Positions 1-5,977 of a DNA stretch of 64,000 nucleotides are shown in pieces. Positions within the stretch are counted from its first letter, which is position 1; every line of letters begins with the position of its first letter. A program made the position numbers and the translations under genes. This DNA comes from an uncultured Gemmiger sp. (lineage in GTDB: Bacteria; Bacillota; Clostridia; Oscillospirales; Ruminococcaceae): contig NZ_CAKTFU010000008.1 in the NCBI RefSeq assembly GCF_934561205.1, forward strand, positions 1 to 64,000, read 5' to 3'. A model generated the notes under the pieces. That model saw only the letters and a list, made by a program, of their open reading frames with translations, was not told where the DNA came from and did not search any database.

Positions 1-76
1 GGCTGCCCCAGTCCGACTTGAACGGACGACACCCTGATTAACAGTCAGGTGCTCTAACCAACTGAGCTATGGGGCA
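1..76 (-). tRNA. tRNA-Asn (GTT), 3' end at window edge
   Basis: Read on the minus strand this folds as a complete cloverleaf with a 7-bp acceptor stem (TGCCCCA paired with TGGGGCA), anticodon GTT in the loop CTGTTAA, and a T-loop TTCAAGT. The discriminator G and CC of the 3' end are present, and the final A would lie just outside the window, so CCA is probably encoded. Asparagine identity follows from the anticodon. Confidence 0.95.
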
Positions 77-165
77 ACATCTGCTGTCTCAATGACAGCT
101 TAATTATTATAACAATGTTGGATGGTTTTGTCAACAGATTTTTTTCATTTTCTGTATTTTTTGCG

Positions 166-582
166 TCAGGCGTCGGGCTGACCCTCCAAGACGCACAGCT
201 GTGCCAGCGTGACACCGTCCACATAGCGGTTGATGGTCTCGTTCAGGCCGGCCCAGAAATCCAGCGTATAGCATTGGCAGCGGCGCGGGCAGTCCACCCC
301 CGTCCCCAGGCAGGGTATGGCCGTCAGCTCGCCCTCGACCGCGCGCAGGATCTCCCCGGCGGTGATATCCTCGGCCGGGCGCAGCAGACGGTAGCCGCCC
401 TGTGCCCCGCGCACACTGCCCAAAAGGCCGGCCTTGCTCAGCGGCGTGACGATTTGTTCCAGATACTTTAAGCTGATGCCCTGGGCATCGCTGATTTCTT
501 TTAACGGCACAAGGTCCTTGGGGTGGTTGGCCAGCTCTACCATAAGGCGCAGGGCATAGCGGTCACGGGTCGAAAATTTCAT
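166..582 (-). CDS. Rrf2-family transcriptional regulator (IscR/CymR-like)
   Basis: The 138-aa protein starts MKFSTRDRYALRLM and has the N-terminal winged helix typical of Rrf2 proteins (residues about 1-70, with GISLKYLEQI and VRGAQGGYRL). Four cysteines lie in the region where IscR binds an Fe-S cluster (IPCLGTGVDCPRRCQC), spaced C-x6-C-x3-C-x-C. That suggests, but does not prove, cluster-based sensing. CymR and IscR relatives control cysteine and Fe-S metabolism in Firmicutes. The gene is divergent from metQ, and an inverted repeat lies between them, so local control of methionine/cysteine uptake is a reasonable inference. The length is normal for the family. Confidence 0.9.
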   Translation of the reverse strand: MKFSTRDRYALRLMVELANHPKDLVPLKEISDAQGISLKYLEQIVTPLSKAGLLGSVRGAQGGYRLLRPAEDITAGEILRAVEGELTAIPCLGTGVDCPRRCQCYTLDFWAGLNETINRYVDGVTLAQLCVLEGQPDA

Positions 583-676
583 AGCGGGTCGTTCTCCTCA
601 CAGTGGTAATACATTTATCATACCATGTTTGTAGGAAAATGCAACCCCCTGCGCGTCTTTTCCACCGAGTTTGTAC

Positions 677-707
677 AAAACGGCAAAATTCACGGTTTTA
701 CCGTTTT
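677..707. promoter_or_regulatory. 12-bp inverted repeat upstream of the metQ promoter (candidate operator)
   Basis: AAAACGGCAAAA (677-688) and TTTTACCGTTTT (696-707) are complementary at 11 of 12 positions around a 7-bp spacer. The repeat ends 5 bp before the -35 box at 713. It lies between the Rrf2 gene and metQ, so it could bind that regulator or another sulfur regulator. No binding is shown by sequence alone. Confidence 0.5.
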
Positions 708-712
708 GGGTG

Positions 713-741
713 TTGACAACGGCGGCAAATGGGTCTATACT
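713..741 (+). promoter_or_regulatory. Sigma-70 promoter of the metQ leader
   Basis: TTGACA (713-718) and TATACT (736-741) are separated by exactly 17 bp, close to the full housekeeping consensus. Transcription would start near 748 and include the leader peptide, the terminator hairpin and metQ. Confidence 0.85.
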
Positions 742-794
742 ACCCACATAGAAACCAAACAGCAACACATTCTTGAGGAAAGGAGTACAGACCT

Positions 795-884
795 ATGATC
801 CGCAGCAGCTCTATGATGATGATGTGCATGTGCAGTGTGCCTCGGCAGCCTGTGCTTACTTTCCTGTGCGCAAAACGCGCGTAA
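795..884 (+). CDS. Met/Cys-rich leader peptide
   Basis: This 29-codon frame starts ATG at 795 after the Shine-Dalgarno AGGAG (781-785). Its peptide begins MIRSSSMMMMCMCSVPRQP: four consecutive Met codons, then Cys-Met-Cys, with one more Cys near the end. It is followed 11 bp later by a strong intrinsic terminator and then by metQ. The arrangement is that of an amino-acid attenuator in which ribosome stalling at scarce Met-tRNA or Cys-tRNA would prevent termination. The sensing mechanism is inferred. The frame, ribosome site, codon bias and terminator are seen directly. Confidence 0.75.
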   Translation: MIRSSSMMMMCMCSVPRQPVLTFLCAKRA

Positions 885-895
885 ACAGGATTTGC

Positions 896-930
896 AGCGG
901 GGTGCCGGGCAGCCGGTGCCCCGCTTTTTT
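896..930 (+). terminator. Intrinsic terminator / attenuator before metQ
   Basis: A 13-bp stem with two G-T wobbles (AGCGGGGTGCCGG against CCGGTGCCCCGCT) and a GCAG loop is followed by six T residues. It lies after the Met/Cys-rich leader frame and before metQ, so readthrough must be regulated for metQ to be made from the upstream promoter. Confidence 0.85.
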
Positions 931-966
931 GCTGATTGCGTTTGATTTTAAGGGGAGGAACTTGTA

Positions 967-1020
967 ATGGAAAGAGGAACCATCTACAAACAGCCCGGTG
1001 TGCGAATGTGTCGTGGGTAG
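967..1020 (+). CDS. Possible second small ORF in the metQ leader
   Basis: A 17-codon frame (MERGTIYKQPGVRMCRG) begins 8 bp after an excellent Shine-Dalgarno GGGGAGG (952-958). Its end overlaps one arm of a CGGTGTG/CACACCG inverted repeat (996-1002 with 1040-1046) that could influence access to the metQ start. No similarity is recognised. It may be a second regulatory peptide or chance. Confidence 0.35.
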   Translation: MERGTIYKQPGVRMCRG

Positions 1021-1091
1021 GAGGGACCCCCGCCGCCAACACACCGAAATGTACAAAACACAACATGATATACTGTAAGGAGTTTTTTATT

Positions 1092-1994
1092 ATGAAAAAG
1101 TTACTTTCTGCCGCCCTTGCCGCATCCCTGACCCTGAGCCTGGCCGCCTGCGGTTCTGCCGCATCCTCCGCCCCCGCTTCTTCTGAGGCTGCCTCCGCAT
1201 CTTCCGAGGCCGTTTCTTCCGAGGCTGCTTCTTCCGCCGCCGAGAGCACCAACGACCTCGCCGGCACCAAGCTGGTGGTTGCCGCCTCCCCCACACCCCA
1301 CGCCGAGATCCTGGGCGTCGCCAAGGAGATCCTGGCCGAGCAGGGCATCACGCTGGACATCAAAGAATTCAGTGACTACGTCCAGCCCAACCTCGTCACC
1401 GAAAACGGCGAGGTGGACGCCAACTACTTCCAGCACACCCCCTATCTGGACAGCTTCAACGCCGAAAACGGCACCCATCTGGTCAGCGTAGGCGCCATCC
1501 ACTACGAGCCGTTCGGCATCTACCCGGGCAAGAGCAACGACCTGACCAACATTGCCGACGGTGCCACCATCGCCGTTCCCAACGACACCACCAACGAGGC
1601 CCGCGCCCTGCAGCTGCTGGCCGCACAGGGCATCATCACCGTGCGCGACGGTGCCGGCCTGACCGCCACCGTCAACGACATTGAGGAGAACCCCCACAAC
1701 GTCAAGATCCAGGAGATCGAGGCCGCCCAGCTGCCCCGTACCGTACAGGACGTTGACTTTGCCGTCATCAACGGCAACTACGCCATCGAGGCAGGCTTCT
1801 CCGTCGGCAAGGACGCCCTTGCCACCGAGGACGCTTCCTCTGAAGCTGCCCAGACCTACGCCAACGTGCTGGTCGTAAAAGAGGGCAACGAGAACGACCC
1901 CGCCATTCAGGCCCTGCTGGCCGCTTTGCAGAGCGACAAGGTGCGCGACTACATCAACGAAACCTATGACGGCGCCGTTGTGCCCATCTTCTGA
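1092..1994 (+). CDS. metQ: Methionine ABC transporter substrate-binding lipoprotein MetQ
   Basis: The 300-aa protein is an NlpA/MetQ-family solute-binding protein. The start at 1092 has a TAAGGAG site. It has a lipoprotein signal with lipobox LAAC (Cys20), then an Ala/Ser/Glu-rich linker to about residue 55. The binding domain follows, with family features such as LVVAASPTPHAEIL, YVQPN, DANYFQHTPYLD and AIHYEPFGIYPG. It captures methionine outside the membrane for MetN/MetI. Its partner genes lie at 11343-13039, so the operon appears split by the inserted phage; transcription from its promoter can no longer reach metNI directly. Confidence 0.93.
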   Translation: MKKLLSAALAASLTLSLAACGSAASSAPASSEAASASSEAVSSEAASSAAESTNDLAGTKLVVAASPTPHAEILGVAKEILAEQGITLDIKEFSDYVQPNLVTENGEVDANYFQHTPYLDSFNAENGTHLVSVGAIHYEPFGIYPGKSNDLTNIADGATIAVPNDTTNEARALQLLAAQGIITVRDGAGLTATVNDIEENPHNVKIQEIEAAQLPRTVQDVDFAVINGNYAIEAGFSVGKDALATEDASSEAAQTYANVLVVKEGNENDPAIQALLAALQSDKVRDYINETYDGAVVPIF

Positions 1995-2014
1995 TTTCTG
2001 CCGAAAAACTGCGG

Positions 2015-2030
2015 CAAATCGGGAAAATCC
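2015..2030. repeat. attL-like 16-bp direct repeat, left prophage boundary
   Basis: CAAATCGGGAAAATCC occurs here, 20 bp after the metQ stop, and again exactly at 11229-11244, 98 bp before metN. Bases on both sides differ between the two copies. Everything between them is AT-richer and phage-like, so the two copies are best read as the ends of the integrated element. Confidence 0.8.
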
Positions 2031-2179
2031 CTAAAGTCAAGCCCTAATTTTATATTCGGCATAATGCATAAGGATCTTACTGATAAAAATGTGAAAAATG
2101 CACAACACGAATAGACCGATAAAGCCCTAATCTGAAAAGGGTCTATCAGCCTACAAATCTGCTATGATAAATTTTTGCA

Positions 2180-3250
2180 TTAGTTTATGTTAAAAAAATC
2201 CAGAATATTTTGCTTATTATATAGGTCGATTTGGTCAAGCTGTTCCTTGAACAAGTCATTACTGCATCTGCCGTTGAACATTTCCCTCGGGTAGCCGTTT
2301 ATGAAATGTTGCGCTTGTGTGGCGTGGTACTGCGTTTTGTGCTTCATACTCTGACCTTTCGGAAAATGCCGCCGAAGCAGTTTGTTATTGTTTTCGTTGC
2401 TTCCACGTTCATAGGGATGCCCGGGATGGCAATAGAACGCAGGAACGCCCAGAGCATCAAAGGCGTTTTGATTTGCAAATTCCGAACCATTATCTAGGGT
2501 GATGGTAAAGAAAATTTTATTGAAGTCATCACCAAATTTTTGTTTTAGTTCCTGCATTGCTTTTGTAGTGGCATCGGCGGTCTTATTCTCTACTTTAATT
2601 ACTATTTCCTCGCGGGTATAGCGTTCTGTCATCACTAGACAGGATTCGTTTTTTCCCTCGGATGTGCCTATAATGCTATCTATTTCCCAATGTCCAAAGG
2701 TGTCACGCATCATTATGATTTTTGAGCGGCGTTCAATACTGCGGTGGGTTACGCACTGGGAACGCATAGTTGATTCTACTTTCTTTTTGCGTTTTTTGCG
2801 ATGCCCGACAGGTAGGTTTTTATAGGTGGTATCTGGTATAAGACCCTCGGCAATATAGCGATACATGGTTTGCTTAGATACTTTTACACCGTAAGCATTG
2901 CCCACTTTTTCAATTGCGGCATAGGGGCTATATCCCATTGATATGCACTCGCCTATTGCTTTTACATAGTCGTGATTGCTACCAATTTTCAGACCGTTAC
3001 CGTGTGCAGTATACTGGTATTCTGCATACTGCTGGGCGGCGTAGGCATCATAGGTTTTATACATTATCCATGTTTCGCCGTCCAGTTGGTCTATTATTCC
3101 TTTTTTCAACTCATAGCAGATAGCGGGCTGTGTGCATCCCAATTCCTGCGCAATTTCCCGTTGTGTGTGTCCTGCCTTATAGAGCGCTTCTATTCTTACT
3201 CTATCATCCTTTGTAAAATGCTTTCCTTTTGGTCGTGGTTCTATCAGCAT
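2180..3250 (-). CDS. IS30-family DDE transposase, probably the phage integration enzyme
   Basis: The 356-aa protein starts with an HTH region (FTKDDRVRIEALYKAGHTQREIAQELG, described here by its flanks) and has a C-terminal DDE core: Asp in FGHWEIDSIIG, Asp in TLDNGSEFA and Glu in YERGSNENNNKLLRR. These are IS30-family hallmarks. The start has an AAGGAG site. It lies inside the 16-bp repeats, on the same strand as the phage genes, after the operon terminator. No separate IS inverted repeats were found around it. IS30- and IS3-type transposases are known to serve as integrases in some inoviruses, which is the preferred reading; an IS inserted in the phage is the alternative. Confidence 0.85.
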   Translation of the reverse strand: MLIEPRPKGKHFTKDDRVRIEALYKAGHTQREIAQELGCTQPAICYELKKGIIDQLDGETWIMYKTYDAYAAQQYAEYQYTAHGNGLKIGSNHDYVKAIGECISMGYSPYAAIEKVGNAYGVKVSKQTMYRYIAEGLIPDTTYKNLPVGHRKKRKKKVESTMRSQCVTHRSIERRSKIIMMRDTFGHWEIDSIIGTSEGKNESCLVMTERYTREEIVIKVENKTADATTKAMQELKQKFGDDFNKIFFTITLDNGSEFANQNAFDALGVPAFYCHPGHPYERGSNENNNKLLRRHFPKGQSMKHKTQYHATQAQHFINGYPREMFNGRCSNDLFKEQLDQIDLYNKQNILDFFNIN

Positions 3251-3452
3251 CCCTTGTTTCTCCTTCCAAATGGTTCTACTGACATTTTATTTTTTTTGGT
3301 ATAAAAGTAAAGGTCGGGGTAGTATTTTGCCGTTCCGAAAATCTCCACCCATCCGCGCCGAGCCTCGTTTGCTACGCGGCACTTCGGATCAGCGCGGAAG
3401 GGTCGTATTTTCTCCACGACAAAATCTCCACCCCTTCCCTTGACTTTTACAC

Positions 3453-3480
3453 CAAAAAAGCGCCGTGCAAGCACGGCGCT
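3453..3480 (-). terminator. Intrinsic terminator between phage operon and transposase
   Basis: On the minus strand a perfect 10-bp stem (AGCGCCGTGC with GCACGGCGCT, loop TT; 3459-3480) is followed by six T residues. It would end the phage transcript before the transposase gene. Confidence 0.75.
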
Positions 3481-3555
3481 AAGAAGCATATAAAGGGATT
3501 CAACCCGGAAACAACAACCAGTGAAACGCGGCATCCCTGCGCGGGGACTCCACCA

Positions 3556-3636
3556 TCTGCGCGCACTTTATAAACTGGGCACGCGCAGACGGTCACCCCC
3601 GCTTGTAGCCGCTACTTGTCTCCGACGGGCGGGGGT
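3556..3636. other. Paired hairpins in the phage intergenic region (candidate origin or packaging signal)
   Basis: Two GC-rich stem-loops lie side by side: TCTGCGCG (3556-3563) with CGCGCAGA (3582-3589), and ACCCCCGC (3595-3602) with GCGGGGGT (3629-3636). They lie in the 3251-3918 gap, the largest non-coding stretch of the phage. Filamentous phages keep origin and packaging hairpins in such a region. No known nick site was recognised, so the role is inferred. The rest of the gap (3637-3859) shows no supported gene. Confidence 0.45.
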
Positions 3637-3859
3637 TCTGCAAATAAAGAAATACGAAGGTCACCACGTCCAGAAAATCAGTGTGCAAACGGTGTACATA
3701 AAAGTCGGCAACACAGAGGAAATAGATATCAGGTGGGACTAAAAGGAGGTGAACCCCACGGAGGGGGATAGGAAATCCGCCGAAAAAAGCCAGGATCTTA
3801 AAAAGTCGGAAACCATACGTTCTATCGTACTTTTTACCTCTGAATTATTAAAAAAGTGT

Positions 3860-3915
3860 GCGGCAGCGCGCAGGGGCGGGGGCATAGCCCCGCGCCCCCA
3901 TTGCGCGCTTGCCGC
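3860..3915. terminator. Long GC-rich hairpin directly after zot
   Basis: A 56-bp imperfect hairpin (outer arms GCGGCA and TGCCGC, inner arms GGGGCGGGG and CCCCGCGCCCC) begins 3 bp beyond the zot stop. On the minus strand a T-run follows after ACAC; on the plus strand five T residues follow. It could terminate transcription in both directions. Packaging-signal hairpins of filamentous phages occupy a similar place, so that role is possible. Confidence 0.55.
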
Positions 3916-3918
3916 TTT

Positions 3919-4824
3919 TTATTTCTTGCCCGTAGATTGCATACGCCGCTTTGCTTTTGCTGTAGGATTTGTAGTGACTTCCAAGCCAAGAGGACCGGAA
4001 GGGGCTTGATTCGTTATAATTTCAGCATCGGAAAGAATGTCACCTTCCTCAAATTTTTTCTTGAGGTTATCCACGATTGCCAATGTGTCATACGCACAAT
4101 AATCTTTATCGTGAACAAACCACAAACCGCGCCGGAGCGGACGAATCATTTCCGCATTCGTAGCGTTTTCCATTTCCCAGGCATCGTAGGAACTCCACAG
4201 CTGGAAACGCCAAACCTTATGACATTGAATAACCGTATGAGTAACGTCACGCATCAATTTGTCTACGTGTTGAAAACGCTGGGCAGAGCCATAAATGCTA
4301 ATATAGCTATGCCGGCACGTCAACAAAGTATTCAAGAAGTATGCATTAAAGTTGTCTTTAAAACTCCGGCTGTTCATTTGAACGCTTAACTCGTCCATTG
4401 CCACAATGGTAATTGTAAGCGTATCATTTGCATCATCTATACTACGGTTGACCTTGGCCGCATTGACGACCTGCGCAAGGCTATCCAAATGTTCATAAGG
4501 TATAGCAAGGTCAACATTCGACAGCACCTTGATTTTCTGCGTTACAAACTTCTTGCGGCGGTCGCACCATACCAGTTTATCATTATAACGGCTGTAAAGA
4601 CTAAGCACCTTATGAACAAGGGAAAGCGTTTTACCGCTTCCGAAATAACCGCAATAAATGTCTAAGGCACCTACAGGGCATTTGTTCCATCCCTTATGAC
4701 GGATATACCAGTACAAATCTTTGATACAAAAGTAGGCGTTTTTGAAGGGATGAAACACAACGCACCGAAAAATGCGAGATACCGCAAGCGCAACAGCAAA
4801 GGCGAACAAACACAAATAAACCAT
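3919..4824 (-). CDS. Zot/pI-like phage assembly ATPase
   Basis: The 301-aa protein has an N-terminal hydrophobic stretch (about residues 1-25), a Walker A motif GYFGSGKT near residue 60 and a Walker B-like strand TITIVAMDEL near residue 140. This is the layout of the Zot/pI family, the inner-membrane motor that extrudes filamentous virions. Family members can instead carry the TM segment in the middle; here it is at the N terminus. The start codon overlaps the stop of the 58-aa gene upstream (TAATG), showing translational coupling. It is the last gene of the phage operon before a large hairpin. The basic C-terminal tail is typical of a cytosolic end. Confidence 0.88.
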   Translation of the reverse strand: MVYLCLFAFAVALAVSRIFRCVVFHPFKNAYFCIKDLYWYIRHKGWNKCPVGALDIYCGYFGSGKTLSLVHKVLSLYSRYNDKLVWCDRRKKFVTQKIKVLSNVDLAIPYEHLDSLAQVVNAAKVNRSIDDANDTLTITIVAMDELSVQMNSRSFKDNFNAYFLNTLLTCRHSYISIYGSAQRFQHVDKLMRDVTHTVIQCHKVWRFQLWSSYDAWEMENATNAEMIRPLRRGLWFVHDKDYCAYDTLAIVDNLKKKFEEGDILSDAEIITNQAPSGPLGLEVTTNPTAKAKRRMQSTGKK

Positions 4825-5000
4825 TAGAATTTACCTCGCCCGAAAGTATGTACAAAGTCCTTAATCATCCCAAAGACAAACAAGAACAGCGTAAGCGCAA
4901 CAAGGATAGAGAAAAGCCACGGGAACAGTTCACTGAGATTTTGCGGGGCAGTTGCGGTAATTCCGAAAAAAGTTAAAAGGTCATAGAACAAGGATGCCAT
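4824..5000 (-). CDS. 58-aa membrane protein, minor-coat or assembly candidate
   Basis: This frame starts MASLFYDLLTFFGI with a GAGGTG ribosome site 7 bp before it. It has one long hydrophobic segment (FPWLFSILVALTLFLFVFG) and a short basic tail ending HTFGRGKF. Its stop overlaps the zot start. Size, topology and position next to Zot resemble the small minor-coat or assembly proteins of filamentous phages (pVI/pVII/pIX class), but no sequence similarity is recognised. It is short and easily missed by gene callers. Confidence 0.75.
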   Translation of the reverse strand: MASLFYDLLTFFGITATAPQNLSELFPWLFSILVALTLFLFVFGMIKDFVHTFGRGKF

Positions 5001-5015
5001 AGGATCACCTCACGA

Positions 5016-5453
5016 TCATAAAATAAAATTCTTTATAATAAGCGAAAACACATTAAAGCCTAAAATAACAGATAAAATCAGGAGTAAATTCTCAACAAGA
5101 GAATACTCTGAAAAAGATTTGTCAAAGGCGCTGGTAGTATCTGTTTCGGGTTCAGCCTGTTCAGCCAAAATTTGCAACTGGTCGGAAATGCCGGAAAGCT
5201 GTTCGGTATAATCAGGCGCTGTATTTTGCGTATCTGCCGCAATGACCTCAGACAGAGCATTGACGGATTCTTGCAATGAATCCAGTTTTGCATATAAATC
5301 GGGGTCATAAACTTGCACACTGGGCACACTCTCGGCGGCATCGGCGGGAGCATCAAATTCCTCGGCGTTCACTTTCAGCGTGAAACACAGAGAAACAAGT
5401 ACCAAAAAGGCGATAGCCACCAAACATATTTTATTAAAATTATCCTTTAACAT
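5016..5453 (-). CDS. Secreted, C-terminally anchored phage protein (145 aa)
   Basis: The start at 5453 (MLKDNFNKICLVAI) is chosen because GAGGTG precedes it by 6 bp. A signal peptide runs to about residue 30 (LKVNA). An acidic, Ala/Glu-rich middle follows with heptad-like stretches (LDSLQESVNALSEVI, LSGISDQLQILAEQ) suggesting coiled coil. A C-terminal TM segment ends the protein (LLLILSVILGFNVFSLII). This secreted-and-anchored design fits a minor virion protein. The family is not recognised. Confidence 0.8.
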   Translation of the reverse strand: MLKDNFNKICLVAIAFLVLVSLCFTLKVNAEEFDAPADAAESVPSVQVYDPDLYAKLDSLQESVNALSEVIAADTQNTAPDYTEQLSGISDQLQILAEQAEPETDTTSAFDKSFSEYSLVENLLLILSVILGFNVFSLIIKNFIL

Positions 5454-5461
5454 ATTGCACC

Positions 5462-5614
5462 TCAAAAAAGAAGTTGTTTCACAACCCAAATAATCAGGCT
5501 TGCGAAAAGATACCAAATTGCAAAATCAAAAACACTAAAGGATGCACCATAAAAGTTGATTTTGACGGTGAGCAATTCAGCAATTTTTTGCATAAATTCC
5601 AAAAACATAGGCAT
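5462..5614 (-). CDS. 50-aa membrane protein, minor-coat candidate
   Basis: This frame starts MPMFLEFMQKIAELL, and its start codon overlaps the stop of the upstream 119-aa gene (TAATG), with GGAG just before. It has an amphipathic N-terminal half and one hydrophobic segment (FDFAIWYLFASLIIWVV) before a KQLLF end. Such tiny one-TM proteins between secreted phage proteins are expected for inovirus minor coats. It lies in a stretch otherwise without a gene on this strand. Confidence 0.72.
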   Translation of the reverse strand: MPMFLEFMQKIAELLTVKINFYGASFSVFDFAIWYLFASLIIWVVKQLLF

Positions 5615-5973
5615 TACTCCGTAAGAACTTTAATAACGGCAGAAACAGCGATACACAAACAAAGCATTACGACATACACGGTATAGCTTGCGGGTAACAC
5701 GCCGAAAATACCGCCTACGGTATCGGCGAGAAATTTTAGAACACCTTCTAAACCGGAAAAAACATCGTCCCAACCTTGCTTCACCTCATCAATAACATCG
5801 GACAATTTACCGCCGTATTCATCGAAGGCATCTTTCATATCCGATGCAGATTGCGAATCATCATCTGTTGAGGTACTGCTGGATGTGGTTTCGGATGTAT
5901 CAGATGCAAAGACCGGAACGGCAGTAAAAACCATACAGCAGACCAACGAAAACAAAACAACAAGTCTTTTCAA
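5614..5973 (-). CDS. Signal-peptide phage protein with C-terminal TM (119 aa)
   Basis: A clear signal peptide (MKRLVVLFSLVCCMVFTAVPVFA) is followed by a Ser/Thr/Asp-rich linker, an amphipathic acidic region (about residues 45-85) and a C-terminal TM segment (YTVYVVMLCLCIAVSAVI). The processed form would be about 95 residues, so a major- or minor-coat role is possible. Unlike the coat candidate at 9257-9469 it carries a signal peptide. It lies 4 bp after the adsorption gene and is coupled to the next small gene. Confidence 0.8.
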   Translation of the reverse strand: MKRLVVLFSLVCCMVFTAVPVFASDTSETTSSSTSTDDDSQSASDMKDAFDEYGGKLSDVIDEVKQGWDDVFSGLEGVLKFLADTVGGIFGVLPASYTVYVVMLCLCIAVSAVIKVLTE

Positions 5974-5977
5974 AACA

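Noticed and set aside
740..1363. Minus-strand frame opposite the metQ leader and start
   Set aside because: Low-complexity Ala/Glu translation of the antisense of the metQ linker; no ribosome site.
3244..3534. 96-codon minus-strand frame in the phage intergenic region
   Set aside because: It runs through the perfect terminator hairpin at 3459-3480, lacks a ribosome site and has no recognisable domain.
3521..4009. Plus-strand frames over the phage intergenic region, one ending QTVYIKVGNTEEIDIRWD next to an AAGGAGGTG
   Set aside because: The first has no supported start, the second runs into the long hairpin and antisense to zot. The protein-like tail may be a relic of another mobile gene, but it is too short to call.
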